This document shows positions 51,652-59,214 of a stretch of 59,214 nucleotides of DNA, in pieces (position 1 is the first letter of the stretch; each line of letters starts with the position of its first letter). The stretch covers positions 1 through 59,214 of the forward strand of contig JBAQFY010000352.1 in the NCBI GenBank assembly GCA_049287505.1. Direction: 5' to 3'. This stretch comes from NIOZ-UU13 sp049287505 (lineage in GTDB: Bacteria > Planctomycetota > Phycisphaerae > Sedimentisphaerales > Anaerobacaceae). Under the pieces are notes generated by a model. The model searched no databases and was not told where the DNA came from. It saw only the letters and a program-made list of their open reading frames with translations. Made by a program: the position numbers and the translations under genes.

Positions 51652-53481
51652 ATGTCTAACAGAATCGACTTTTTCCAATCAGGACAAACACGACTGGCAC
51701 TTCCGGCCGCTTCTGTTTCAATTTTGGTCGATGGGACGTTGTGTCCGGTGCTGGAGCCAATAGAGATTATACACAGTGACTGGCCGGAATTTAGCTGGGC
51801 CAGACTAGCTTACAATCCTGCTGCGTACCAAAGCGCTGGTTTAACCGCTGTCGAAGAAGTCGAGGCTTTATTTGCTATGGGAAAGACCGTTTGCATCCGG
51901 CAATATTTTAATGGTGTCCCGCCGGACGCAGCAGCTTTTAGTTTCCCAATCTTTTGCGGTCAGATAGAAAGCATCAATACAAAGTTAGCGCCCGACGGAG
52001 AAAAGGCTGAAGTAGTAGCAAGAGATTTCAGTGCAAATTTAAAGCGAGTTACAGTCTATGGCCAGCGTCTGGCAGAGGCAAGCAATTCCAGTGTGTTACT
52101 AGCCGGCCTCGATACAACGTTTAATCCCGATGGTAAGGCCAATGCCAATCCGGAACCAATACAAGTTAACGGCAAAAGCTATACGACCTTTTGTGCTGAA
52201 CCATCGCAAGGCAAATTCTGGAGCTATGCAGAGGTAATTGATTATCTGCTTTGTGAATATTTGACGGTCGGCCAATTACAAACGCCGGGCATAAGTCGAC
52301 TGAGGATGTTGACCGAGGACCAGGTAGTCCGTGACCTTGATGTCACGGGATTAAATCTGATAGAGGCCCTGCACCGATGCTGTGAGAGGATAGGTCTGAG
52401 ATTCAAATTCGTCCCTCGACCTGTGCCAACCGGGACTGACCAGGCAATTGTGTTTTATAAGGCCGGCACAGGCAGAGCTGTTGAGTTGAATTGCCAGCAA
52501 ACCGGCGAGCAGTTTAGCATCTCAAAGACGAACATCGCAAGCTTGCGCAGCAGGAAGAATTTTTGGCCAATAACACACAAATATATCGGCCAGGGCGAAT
52601 TCAAAATTGTAGAAGCGACTTTCGATTTGGTAAAAGCCTGGGATGGCAGCCTTGAGGACATTAACTATGACAAATTCTCGCCTTCGACTAATCCTGATTT
52701 TTATCAGGTAAAAGATGTATATCGCAAATGGTGCCTTAACGAAGCAGGAGATTACAGTGGTGCTCCATACAATCGGGGTGATGCGTTTGACTTTTCCAAA
52801 ATTTTTAGCAGCAGTAATTATGCTTGCCGCCGCAGGCGTTTTCGGCCCACTTTGACAACCGACAAACAGGGAAAGTCATTAGGTTATTTCCTGCAGGTAT
52901 CGTTCGATGACGGCTTGCACTGGTGGCAGTACCTTCATGCTTTTAATATCTTGCTCGATGAGTGCGGACTGTGGCTCAGTAGTGACCAGCTCGATGTTGA
53001 TACATGGGTAGCGACACTGAAAGGAGTGTTGAAATTCAGAATAACCGCCTCGGTAATCAGCGACGAGAGATTAACTTGTACAGTTTCCGACGGGCCTGTC
53101 AATTCGACGGTTCCCGTAGTTGAGCACATTATTACACTACCCCGTCAGTTCAAATATCGCAAGGTTACCAGCCAAAGTATCTTTGCAAATTCATTTGATG
53201 ATGCGATAGGCTGTCCTGATGAGGTCGATGATTCCGATGCCCTTTATGAGTTCGTCCGACACAGGGCAACGGCTTCGTCCGAGACCATCGAGACCATCGA
53301 TATAAAGACGCCATTTTTAGCATTTGATTACAGGGTCGGTGACAGAGTCAGCACAAGTCCTGAGAGCAGGGACCTGCTGGCCTGCAGGAGTGATAACCGA
53401 AGTAGAAACTGGGTAGAGCGGGTACAGATGGATTTTGAAAAGCAGCGTACGAATTTGAAAATCGTTCGACAAAGGGGCTGA
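51652..53481 (+). CDS. Hub-like/late-control-like tail protein
   Basis: A 609-residue protein. The first ATG lies within the repeat, so the second (51652) is preferred. The N-terminal domain (RIDFFQSGQTRLALPAASVS, ILVDGTLCPVLEPIEIIHSD) is followed by a segment typical of phage hub proteins (EKAEVVARDFSANLKRVTVY, FWSYAEVIDYLLCEYLTVGQ, RDLDVTGLNLIEALHRCCER, IGLRFKFVPRP), as in gp27/late control D families. The C-terminal part (KYRKVTSQSIFANSFDDAIG, DIKTPFLAFDYRVGDRV) fits the same layout. It would sit at the particle tip. No tape-measure or tube gene accompanies it. Confidence 0.65.
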   Translation: MSNRIDFFQSGQTRLALPAASVSILVDGTLCPVLEPIEIIHSDWPEFSWARLAYNPAAYQSAGLTAVEEVEALFAMGKTVCIRQYFNGVPPDAAAFSFPIFCGQIESINTKLAPDGEKAEVVARDFSANLKRVTVYGQRLAEASNSSVLLAGLDTTFNPDGKANANPEPIQVNGKSYTTFCAEPSQGKFWSYAEVIDYLLCEYLTVGQLQTPGISRLRMLTEDQVVRDLDVTGLNLIEALHRCCERIGLRFKFVPRPVPTGTDQAIVFYKAGTGRAVELNCQQTGEQFSISKTNIASLRSRKNFWPITHKYIGQGEFKIVEATFDLVKAWDGSLEDINYDKFSPSTNPDFYQVKDVYRKWCLNEAGDYSGAPYNRGDAFDFSKIFSSSNYACRRRRFRPTLTTDKQGKSLGYFLQVSFDDGLHWWQYLHAFNILLDECGLWLSSDQLDVDTWVATLKGVLKFRITASVISDERLTCTVSDGPVNSTVPVVEHIITLPRQFKYRKVTSQSIFANSFDDAIGCPDEVDDSDALYEFVRHRATASSETIETIDIKTPFLAFDYRVGDRVSTSPESRDLLACRSDNRSRNWVERVQMDFEKQRTNLKIVRQRG

Positions 53482-53486
53482 GAGTT

Positions 53487-53822
53487 ATGGACAGTGGAGC
53501 AAGTATTGTGGATGGTCAACAGATACTGGAAAGACTTGCCCGGAAAGGCTCCGAGCAGGCACAGGAAGTATCCGTTGTCACTTCACCAGGTGCCAGAACG
53601 GCTGCATGGGCTGTTAAAGTCAAAAGCAATTCTTCATACAATGTCTATAACGTTGTCGCAGTAGTAATTGGCGATGCTGGCTCGCTGCCGGTTGAAATAG
53701 GCGGGCAGACTCAGGCGGTCAATTTAGCTGAATCGTTTCAGCAACAGGGAACGCTGTCGGCAGGGATGTATGCAGTAATGTTTAAAGTAGGCGATAAGAA
53801 CGTATTCTACGTTAAACCGTGA
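53487..53822 (+). CDS. Small phage protein, unknown
   Basis: A 111-residue protein, helical at the N-terminus (VDGQQILERLARKGSEQAQE) then beta-rich (TAAWAVKVKSNSSYNVYNVV, AVVIGDAG, GTLSAGMYAVMFKVGDKNVF). It starts five bases after the hub-like gene and ends at a TGA that overlaps a GTG of the following frame. No family recognised. Confidence 0.55.
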   Translation: MDSGASIVDGQQILERLARKGSEQAQEVSVVTSPGARTAAWAVKVKSNSSYNVYNVVAVVIGDAGSLPVEIGGQTQAVNLAESFQQQGTLSAGMYAVMFKVGDKNVFYVKP

Positions 53823-53863
53823 GCCGAGCGGCGAGTTACAAACTATCGAATGCGAGGCAAGTG

Positions 53864-54145
53864 ATGGCTGAGGGAAATTCCAAATCGTGGCAGTTTAATC
53901 GGCAGATAAATGTTTCTGTACTGGTTCAGTTGGTACTTTTGGCCTCTCTGATTGTGGGTAGTTGGGTCAATTTGCAGAGACAGCTTGATATGTTACAACG
54001 TGACGTGAATATGCTGCTGCAATGCCAAAAGAATTTTGAGCAAAAGCTCGAATCGCTCTGGAGCAAAAGCATTTCGTACGAATACCGCCTACGGGCGCTC
54101 GAAAAAGACATATCCAAGACCGACATAGCTGATGAAGCCTTTTAA
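53864..54145 (+). CDS. Membrane-anchored coiled-coil protein, holin-like
   Basis: A 93-residue protein; I prefer ATG 53864 (GAGGCAAGTG before it) to the GTG 45 bp earlier. One transmembrane helix (VSVLVQLVLLASLIVGSWV, about residues 15-33) is followed by a coiled coil (QRQLDMLQRDVNMLLQCQKN, FEQKLESLW, EYRLRALEKDISK). This build is common for phage holin-type or XhlA-like membrane proteins at the end of the structural module. No lysozyme is found nearby, so a lysis role is only likely. Confidence 0.5.
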   Translation: MAEGNSKSWQFNRQINVSVLVQLVLLASLIVGSWVNLQRQLDMLQRDVNMLLQCQKNFEQKLESLWSKSISYEYRLRALEKDISKTDIADEAF

Positions 54146-54217
54146 GTCTGGCAAAATAAAATCAAGCAGTATCGTTTTTAGCCGAGGAATAAAAACATAT
54201 CTTTGTGGTATATACTT

Positions 54218-55114
54218 ATGAACAGAACTTTAAGGAAATCGGTGCTTCAAGAATTACGCCCAGACGGAATATGGCAACTAAGTGATCCTATGAAATTGAT
54301 ACTGAGCCGTCTGATATCTCGCTTGCCTAAGAGTAAAGTTTCGGAAGATGAAACACGTTATCCACAAAGTCCAGCAGGAATGAGGGCCTTTTTGGTAAAA
54401 TTTTTCACTAGGCACTATGTCCAAACCCAAAATAGTTTGGTCAATTATATGACCTCGCAAGATTTTCTTGAGACCATCGGAACCGGACATTTACGAATTC
54501 TTGATATAGGTTCCGGACCTGCAGTATCTTCTTTAGCAATTACCGACATGCTTATCTATATCCTTCAACACCTTGTAGAAATGGAAGAATGGCCAAAAAA
54601 TAAAACAGTTAAAGTTAACTATGTGCTGAATGATACTTCCAGAATTTGTCTTGGAACGGGAAAACGTATGCTGATTAACCATTTTAACATTGGTAGGAGG
54701 TATAACGGAAATGTTATTCACGGCCAGACGATTAGCATCCAGAAAGCTTTTCCTGATAATATAAACCAACTTCGGCGGATAAGATTTAATTGGGGTGCAT
54801 ACGATATAGTAATTTTTTCTTATGTTGTCCAGCCTCTAATTGAAGATAAAGGCGTGAGGGCTCTTGTCCAGGGATTATCAGATATTGAGCAGCTTTGCAA
54901 CGATAGCGGAAGAATTTTGATTCTGCAAGACAAGTTTCAAACGGCACTCGTAGGGCAAATTAGTGGAGCGATAGGTATTTCAAGGCACGAAGATGAACTG
55001 ACACAACAAGTTTTTCCCAAAAGAAATACGAGCGGAACTTATACCTATTCGTATTATAGTTGTTTGTATTCACCCGCTACGGTAGTAAAAGCCAAAAAAG
55101 AATGCGTTGCATGA
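54218..55114 (+). CDS. SAM-dependent methyltransferase, possibly Rsm22-like
   Basis: A 298-residue protein. The SAM-binding motif LRILDIGSGPAVSSLAITDM is at about residue 93, after a helical N-terminal domain; YVLNDTSRICLGTGKRMLIN and FNWGAYDIVIFSYVVQPL, then GRILILQDKF, continue the Rossmann fold. It resembles Rsm22-type small-subunit methyltransferases in outline, but the Cys cluster typical of that family is not seen. The start at ATG 54218 lacks a clear ribosome-binding site. It lies between phage genes and is convergent with the radical-SAM gene, stop to stop with a 2-bp gap. Confidence 0.6.
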   Translation: MNRTLRKSVLQELRPDGIWQLSDPMKLILSRLISRLPKSKVSEDETRYPQSPAGMRAFLVKFFTRHYVQTQNSLVNYMTSQDFLETIGTGHLRILDIGSGPAVSSLAITDMLIYILQHLVEMEEWPKNKTVKVNYVLNDTSRICLGTGKRMLINHFNIGRRYNGNVIHGQTISIQKAFPDNINQLRRIRFNWGAYDIVIFSYVVQPLIEDKGVRALVQGLSDIEQLCNDSGRILILQDKFQTALVGQISGAIGISRHEDELTQQVFPKRNTSGTYTYSYYSCLYSPATVVKAKKECVA

Positions 55115-55116
55115 TT

Positions 55117-56211
55117 TTACCATACTACACAATTGCATTTTTTGGGTTTGCAGCGGTCTTCGAAAACATCCCAGATTTCAGGCGTTTCCCTGCAAAGGCC
55201 AATAGAGACATCCCTGTCGAAGCTACGAATGGTATCGATTAAGAAATTATAGAATTCGACACGTTGTTTCGGTTTATAACGAAGCTTACCATCTGAAGCT
55301 CCTTTGACAAATTTATAATCCCATAGCCTTCGAGCACGGTTGCCATACGTGTCTGCGGCGAGGCAAAAATGGCCGGGCAGAAGCCTTAACATACCAAGTG
55401 TTATGTTTTCTGGTCTAATGAGAGTTAATGTCTTCCGAATTGAATCGGCATATCCAGCCTGCCAGTTTGGGTAGATAATGCCGGGGTCAATGCGAATCCT
55501 GATTCGATAGCCGTGGTCCTGGCACTGTTTGGCCGCCTTGATGCGCTCGTCAAGGTCGGCTGTGCCTAATTCATATGTCTCGATTATCTGTTGGCTGTTC
55601 AAGCTCCAGGAAATAATTGTCTGTTCATTAGGGTCGATAGACAGCAAGTTATTGATATTATTACTTTTGGTTAGCAGCATTAAAAAGCCGCTGGTGAAAA
55701 CGGAAAAAAATGGAATTAACATTGTTGTAAGATTGGTTATGTGGTCAAGCGCAAGACTATCGAGCATTTCGCCCATATTGAAACTAATTTTGCCTTGAGA
55801 ATGGGCCAAGGTTTTTTGTATTTGCCTGAACATCGTGTCGTAATTGATGTTGATTTTAATGAAAGGGGCATATTTGCGATAGACAAATGCCAGATAGCAA
55901 TATGTGCAGTAATAGGGACAGCCATTCGAGACAGGAACCAATTTGTAGTAAGGACAGCAACGAACACTCGAGCCAAGCTGACCATCGAAACGTCCTACAA
56001 AAGATGAAGTTTGGCCTATCATCAAAGTTCTTTTGCCAGCTAGCAATGCTTGAGCTGGTGACATATTTAGCGAAGGGGGTTTTCTCTGTTGCTTTATTAC
56101 CTGGACGTTAGCTGATGGAAACAATTCCAAAATTCGCTGGGCCTCAGGATTCTGGACCACTTTTTGCCATAATAATATAGTTCTGGGTCTGAATGTTTTC
56201 GCTGTGTCCAT
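55117..56211 (-). CDS. Spore photoproduct lyase-like radical SAM protein
   Basis: A 364-residue protein of the SplB-like radical SAM group. The 4Fe-4S motif is C98-x3-C102-x2-C105 (SNGCPYYCTYCYLAF). Further landmarks are TLMIGQTSSFVGRFDG, KISFNMGEMLDSLALDH, SWSLNSQQIIETYELGTADL, RIDPGIIYPNW and SIGLCRETPEIWDVF. A second cluster of Cys at the C-terminus (CKPKKCNCVVW) is unusual but common in this group. SPL enzymes repair a thymine photoproduct, and this homologue probably repairs DNA or acts on a related substrate. It is the only minus-strand gene in the right part, converging with the methyltransferase. Confidence 0.8.
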   Translation of the reverse strand: MDTAKTFRPRTILLWQKVVQNPEAQRILELFPSANVQVIKQQRKPPSLNMSPAQALLAGKRTLMIGQTSSFVGRFDGQLGSSVRCCPYYKLVPVSNGCPYYCTYCYLAFVYRKYAPFIKININYDTMFRQIQKTLAHSQGKISFNMGEMLDSLALDHITNLTTMLIPFFSVFTSGFLMLLTKSNNINNLLSIDPNEQTIISWSLNSQQIIETYELGTADLDERIKAAKQCQDHGYRIRIRIDPGIIYPNWQAGYADSIRKTLTLIRPENITLGMLRLLPGHFCLAADTYGNRARRLWDYKFVKGASDGKLRYKPKQRVEFYNFLIDTIRSFDRDVSIGLCRETPEIWDVFEDRCKPKKCNCVVW

Positions 56212-56307
56212 AGCTAAATTCTGTATGCCGAGTTTAGAATTTTTTCCCTTTCAGGGAGCAGTATTATACCGGAAAAACATAAACCTCATCCAAAATTAAG
56301 GAGAGAA

Positions 56308-56928
56308 ATGATGAAAAAGACAGGAAAGTGCAAAAGTGCAAATATGCAAAAAAGCACAAGACTTTTGGGCTATGTACTTATATGTTTTTTGTTTGTCGGC
56401 TGCGATAGTCTGCGTTTTGCGCCTACTGAGACGCAAAAGCAGAACGCCTGGCTGCATAACCGCACAGCAACGATTGCCGCCGATACTGCAAAAATAGAGA
56501 ATGCTTCTGAAAAGCTGCAGTCGTTGACACAGCTAAGCGAAGTGCAGTCTCGAGCATTTGGCTCTTATTATGGCCTGCCGAAAGAATTTCCAAAGGCAGA
56601 AACCGCCGAAGATGTGCTTGCCGAATCGAATTGGCAGCTTGCTCACGCAGCGTTGAGCGAATCGACCGACCGGCAGGATGCCTGGCAAGTAGCTGATTCT
56701 ATGCTGGAGCTGGGTATCGGTATATGTGCGTTGCTTGGTGGTGTTTATGGAACAAGAGCTGTTGGATTCCTACAAAATGCCAAGACAAAATCCAAGGCAT
56801 TGCAGGAGATTATCACCGGCAATGAGCTTTTCAAAAAGCAGAACGCCTCTTCCACCTCTGCATTTAAACAGGCCCATCAAAACCAATCACCCCAAACCCG
56901 TCAAATCGTAGCGGAAATGAAAGGTTAA
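56308..56928 (+). CDS. Phage-type lipoprotein
   Basis: A 206-residue protein with a signal ending LLGYVLICFLFVGC, giving a lipidated Cys at about 31. A coiled-coil-like helical part (RTATIAADTAKIENASEKLQ, SLTQLSEVQSRAFGSYYGLP) is followed by a hydrophobic helix (ADSMLELGIGICALLGGVYG) and TRAVGFLQNAKTKSKAL. It resembles lipoproteins at the end of phage structural operons, perhaps spanin-like. Two ATGs overlap at the start (56308 and 56311) behind AAGGAGAG. Its 3' end is duplicated at 58810-58875 beyond a three-gene insert. Confidence 0.6.
   Translation: MMKKTGKCKSANMQKSTRLLGYVLICFLFVGCDSLRFAPTETQKQNAWLHNRTATIAADTAKIENASEKLQSLTQLSEVQSRAFGSYYGLPKEFPKAETAEDVLAESNWQLAHAALSESTDRQDAWQVADSMLELGIGICALLGGVYGTRAVGFLQNAKTKSKALQEIITGNELFKKQNASSTSAFKQAHQNQSPQTRQIVAEMKG
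56857..56922 (+). repeat. Direct repeat, copy 1 (3' end of lipoprotein gene)
   Basis: 66 bp that match 58810-58875 at about 85%. Most of the differences are synonymous, so both copies once encoded the same kind of peptide (KQAHQNQSPQTRQIVAEMK here). Marks the left edge of the inserted cassette. Confidence 0.7.
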
Positions 56929-57075
56929 AATTTCTTGTAAAAGGGCTTGTTTTTTGTTATATTATTATATGCTTTCTTCCTTAGTTCGGAAATGTGGTTT
57001 AGGTTTGTATATCAACGATTTTTCAAGTCAAGGGATTGTTTTGTCGATAAATATTTGTTAGTGTGACACTTACAG

Positions 57076-57756
57076 ATGGCTAGTCAAAGCAAAAATTTTA
57101 TAAGTTTCGTAGCTTTAGGTGGACAAAATCCGCAAATTCTTAATGTGGATTTTCTAAAGGATGAGAAAATTATTCCAATTGATGAAGCACCTTTCGACCA
57201 AATTTTTAGTCAAGAAAAACCTGTGAAGAAATTTATCTCACTTCCTGGTCTTGCAAATTTAGTGATAGGGAATTTAGAAATTGTAATCGATGAAGGTAGG
57301 TTTCAAATACGAGAAACAGCAATTTCGGAGTGGGTGGACACAAAGATTATAGACATAGCTAAGAGGTATTTTGAAGTATTGAAATATACTCCTTTGAAAC
57401 TGATTGGATTCAACTTCAATTCTACAATTGTTTTTGATACCCCTGAAGAGGCGGAAAATTGTCAGCAAATATGTCTTCCAAAAGGTAGCCCGCTTATAAA
57501 GATTATTTCGAGAGGCAATATTAATATAAGTGCGAGTTCCGTTTTACGTTACCTTTATGGTGATGATGGCGGACGTATTTTGTTAACAATTGAGCAACCC
57601 AATAAGGAAAATACTAGAAGGATGATCAACTTTAACTATGAGTTTGAATTTACAAATTGGACAAATTTTAAGAATGAATTAGAAAAATTTTCAGAAATAG
57701 CAGATTACTCTGATTCTATTCTTACTGGTCTTGTTGAATTGTTAAAGGCTATTTAA
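57076..57756 (+). CDS. Unknown protein, first gene of HEPN cassette
   Basis: A 226-residue AT-rich gene. The product begins SKNFISFVALGGQNPQILNV then DFL, has LANLVIGNLEIVIDEGRFQI, and a C-terminal RRMINFNYEFEFTNWTNFKN, ELEKF. I recognise no family. The order of strands, with a helical end, resembles small paired-gene proteins such as TIGR04255, but no hallmark is present. The next ATG is one base after its TAA, so the two products are probably coupled. Base use is clearly lower in GC than that of the neighbouring phage genes, a sign of separate origin. Confidence 0.6.
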   Translation: MASQSKNFISFVALGGQNPQILNVDFLKDEKIIPIDEAPFDQIFSQEKPVKKFISLPGLANLVIGNLEIVIDEGRFQIRETAISEWVDTKIIDIAKRYFEVLKYTPLKLIGFNFNSTIVFDTPEEAENCQQICLPKGSPLIKIISRGNINISASSVLRYLYGDDGGRILLTIEQPNKENTRRMINFNYEFEFTNWTNFKNELEKFSEIADYSDSILTGLVELLKAI

Positions 57757-57757
57757 T

Positions 57758-58351
57758 ATGACACCCACAATTACAACAACAATCGATATAGAAAAATCGC
57801 TTGGCGAACTGAAAGATGCACCTGATATTAGCAAATTTGGAATGAAGACAGAAGGTACTTCTGACTTTAATTTTGGGGAATTACGAAATACTTTTGTGAT
57901 TCACTCTGAGTTGGACGACCCCAAAAAATTAAGGCTTTTGAACAAAATCTTTGAAGAGAAATCTGAAATAACAAGCGGCAAAGTAAGAATCTTGATGTTT
58001 CAAAAAGAAGATACAGTTGATATAGAACCTTGGCCAGTAGTGCCTGAATTTCCAGAGCCAGTGAATGGTGCCTGCATAGAGTTCTGTGATTCTCATGGAT
58101 TAAATCCTGTTTTGAGAACATGTCTTGAGCGAGCAAGGCATACTTTCTCAAATATAAAAAACTTATACGCTGAGTTGGATTATTTCCGTGATAATGAACA
58201 GGAAGATGTCGGACATGTCGTTATACGGCTGGAAGTTGAATCAGATCAGAAAACTGCCCTGAGCCAATACGATGCTTGGATTGACTGGATGGTTGCGAAT
58301 CTATCTGTGAGCGAAAGTAATTTCTTCACTCTTACGATTAGACGAGTATAA
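57758..58351 (+). CDS. Unknown protein, second gene of HEPN cassette
   Basis: A 197-residue protein: DIEKSLGELKDAPDISKFGM at the start, then beta segments, then a helix CLERARHTFSNIKNLYAELD, YFRDNEQEDVGHVVIRLEVE, and SQYDAWIDWMVANLSVSESN, FFTLTIRRV. No enzyme motif and no known family. The HEPN gene starts ten bases after its stop, with an AAAGGTGAAG site. Its role may be as antitoxin or sensor for the HEPN protein, inferred from position only. Confidence 0.6.
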   Translation: MTPTITTTIDIEKSLGELKDAPDISKFGMKTEGTSDFNFGELRNTFVIHSELDDPKKLRLLNKIFEEKSEITSGKVRILMFQKEDTVDIEPWPVVPEFPEPVNGACIEFCDSHGLNPVLRTCLERARHTFSNIKNLYAELDYFRDNEQEDVGHVVIRLEVESDQKTALSQYDAWIDWMVANLSVSESNFFTLTIRRV

Positions 58352-58361
58352 AGGTGAAGTT

Positions 58362-58787
58362 GTGGAGCCTACCGACTTTTTTAAAACCGCCAAACTATTA
58401 AAAACACATGTAAACGAAGAAGCACATATTCGCACTTCCATTAGTCGTTCATACTATGCAGCGTTTTTATATTTTAGAGAGTGGCTTAAAGCACGAGGCT
58501 TAGAAAAAAAGATAAAACCAAGTCAAGGTATTCATGTATTTGTGATACAATGCTTAGGATTCTCTCAGGTTTTAGAAGGCCAGAAAGCTTCAAAATATCT
58601 TCACGATTTGCAGCAAAGACGTGAAGACGCAGATTACCATTTAGATAAAAAACTTTCGCAAAATGATGCAGAAGATACATTTGCCTGCGCGAGAAAAGTA
58701 GTAGATGACTATAATATCACCGTCACAAAAGAGAGCGAAATCATTGAAAACGCAAGAAATTTCGCCATTCAAAAATCCTGGATATGA
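58362..58787 (+). CDS. HEPN-domain protein, possible RNase toxin
   Basis: A 141-residue helical HEPN protein: HIRTSISRSYYAAFLYFREW in the first half and LQQRREDADYHLDK in the second, where R87 and H93 give an R-x5-H site within the R-x4-6-H range of active HEPN RNases. HEPN proteins cut RNA or are activated in anti-phage and toxin-antitoxin systems. The start is GTG at 58362. It is the third gene of a tight cassette with two unknown genes; there is no nucleotidyltransferase (MNT) partner as in common HEPN/MNT pairs. The cassette is bracketed by direct repeats. Confidence 0.7.
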   Translation: MEPTDFFKTAKLLKTHVNEEAHIRTSISRSYYAAFLYFREWLKARGLEKKIKPSQGIHVFVIQCLGFSQVLEGQKASKYLHDLQQRREDADYHLDKKLSQNDAEDTFACARKVVDDYNITVTKESEIIENARNFAIQKSWI

Positions 58788-58809
58788 AAATTTCCAGATT
58801 TCTTATATT

Positions 58810-58875
58810 TCTGCCTCCAAACAAGCCCACCAGAACCAATCACCCCAAACCCATCAAATAGTAGTGGAGATGAAA
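58810..58875 (+). repeat. Direct repeat, copy 2 (decayed lipoprotein 3' end)
   Basis: Encodes SASKQAHQNQSPQTHQIVVE, MK, in the same frame as copy 1, then a stop at 58879-58881, but there is no start or signal peptide in front of it. It lies 22 bp after the HEPN stop, and host sequence starts about 140 bp beyond. Confidence 0.7.
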
Positions 58876-59013
58876 ACGTGATTTAAGATTGGATGCTTGG
58901 TGCTCATCCACGAGCAATGAGATTCAAATTAAACAGAGAAGCGTTGACGCCGATGAGCAATTATGCTATTCTGCTCTCGCGCTTAGAGTCGAATCCTTCA
59001 CAGAGAAACCATT

Positions 59014-59214
59014 ATGAAACGAAGAGAATTTCTTGTGTTAAGTACAGGCATGCTTGGAGGCCTTTGTATGCGAAGTTCCGCACAAATCCAACCGACAGAC
59101 AAAACCGCAAAAGAATCGAAAAAGCCGTTCAAAATTTCTCTGGCTCAATGGTCTTTGCATAGAAGGCTTTTCGGCCGGCAGAAGCCGAAACTGGACAATC
59201 TCGACTTTGCAAAA
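59014..59214 (+). CDS. Sugar phosphate isomerase/epimerase-like protein, N-terminal part
   Basis: The first 67 codons of a gene that runs off the window. A Tat-type signal (KRREFLVLSTGMLGGL) is followed by KPFKISLAQWSLHRRLFGRQ, KPKLDNLDFAK, a beginning typical of TIM-barrel xylose-isomerase-like sugar isomerases/epimerases that are abundant and exported in Planctomycetota. It marks the return to host-type sequence to the right of the phage-derived region. The enzyme activity cannot be told from this part. Confidence 0.7.
   Translation, partial: MKRREFLVLSTGMLGGLCMRSSAQIQPTDKTAKESKKPFKISLAQWSLHRRLFGRQKPKLDNLDFAK

Noticed and set aside
21352..58787. Integrase, attachment sites in a tRNA gene, tape measure protein.
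   Set aside because: I looked for them on both strands and found no convincing candidate; the direct repeats at 56857 and 58810 flank only the HEPN cassette.

Overview
The window looks like a piece of a Planctomycetota chromosome, probably of the Phycisphaerae/Sedimentisphaerales kind. This is inferred from gene content: a secreted GEVED-domain protein, a Tat-exported sulfatase, a huge secreted FAD-dependent oxidoreductase, VCBS/FG-GAP and M14 peptidase proteins, and a Tat-exported sugar isomerase-like protein. No rRNA, tRNA, CRISPR array or integrase was seen.

Left part (1-18.7 kb, all minus strand): the 5' end of aspS; a two-gene restriction-modification system (MjaI-like endonuclease plus a beta-class methyltransferase with a nuclease-like tail); a lipoprotein phosphodiesterase; two overlapping paralogous membrane proteins with glutamine-amidotransferase-like domains; a giant secreted protein with about 93 Thr-x-Cys-Pro heptads; an M14 carboxypeptidase next to a second M14 protein that has lost its zinc ligands; and a VCBS-repeat protein. 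An 870-base non-coding stretch follows (18.7-19.6 kb), with two related hairpins and a cysteine-synthase fragment.

Middle and right part (19.6-58.9 kb): a mosaic phage-derived region. A minus-strand operon starts at about 32.85 kb (GNAT, ParB-like, small DNA-binding protein, small terminase) and ends with the large terminase at 21.4-22.9 kb. Between the two terminase genes lie an ATPase/TOPRIM pair, a sulfatase and an FAD oxidoreductase. A plus-strand operon starts at 40.82 kb (portal, scaffold-like, SU10-like capsid, adaptor, several virion surface proteins including a polysaccharide deacetylase and a LamG protein, a hub-like protein, a holin-like protein and a lipoprotein). The two operons have nearly mirror-image leaders. 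Between them lie an AbiE-type toxin-antitoxin pair with a broken toxin, a DUF1376-like protein, an ABC-type ATPase, a sigma-like HTH protein and two host-like metabolic genes.

At the right edge, a compact three-gene cassette ending in a HEPN protein sits between two diverged copies of the lipoprotein gene's 3' end; host sequence resumes with a truncated sugar isomerase-like gene. No tail tube, tape measure, lysozyme or integrase is visible. The region could be a podovirus-like prophage in decay, a rearranged prophage, or a domesticated particle. The most notable items are the Cys-Pro heptad protein, the mirrored leaders with a repeated operator-like motif, the MITE inserted in the AbiE control region, and the repeat-bracketed HEPN cassette.
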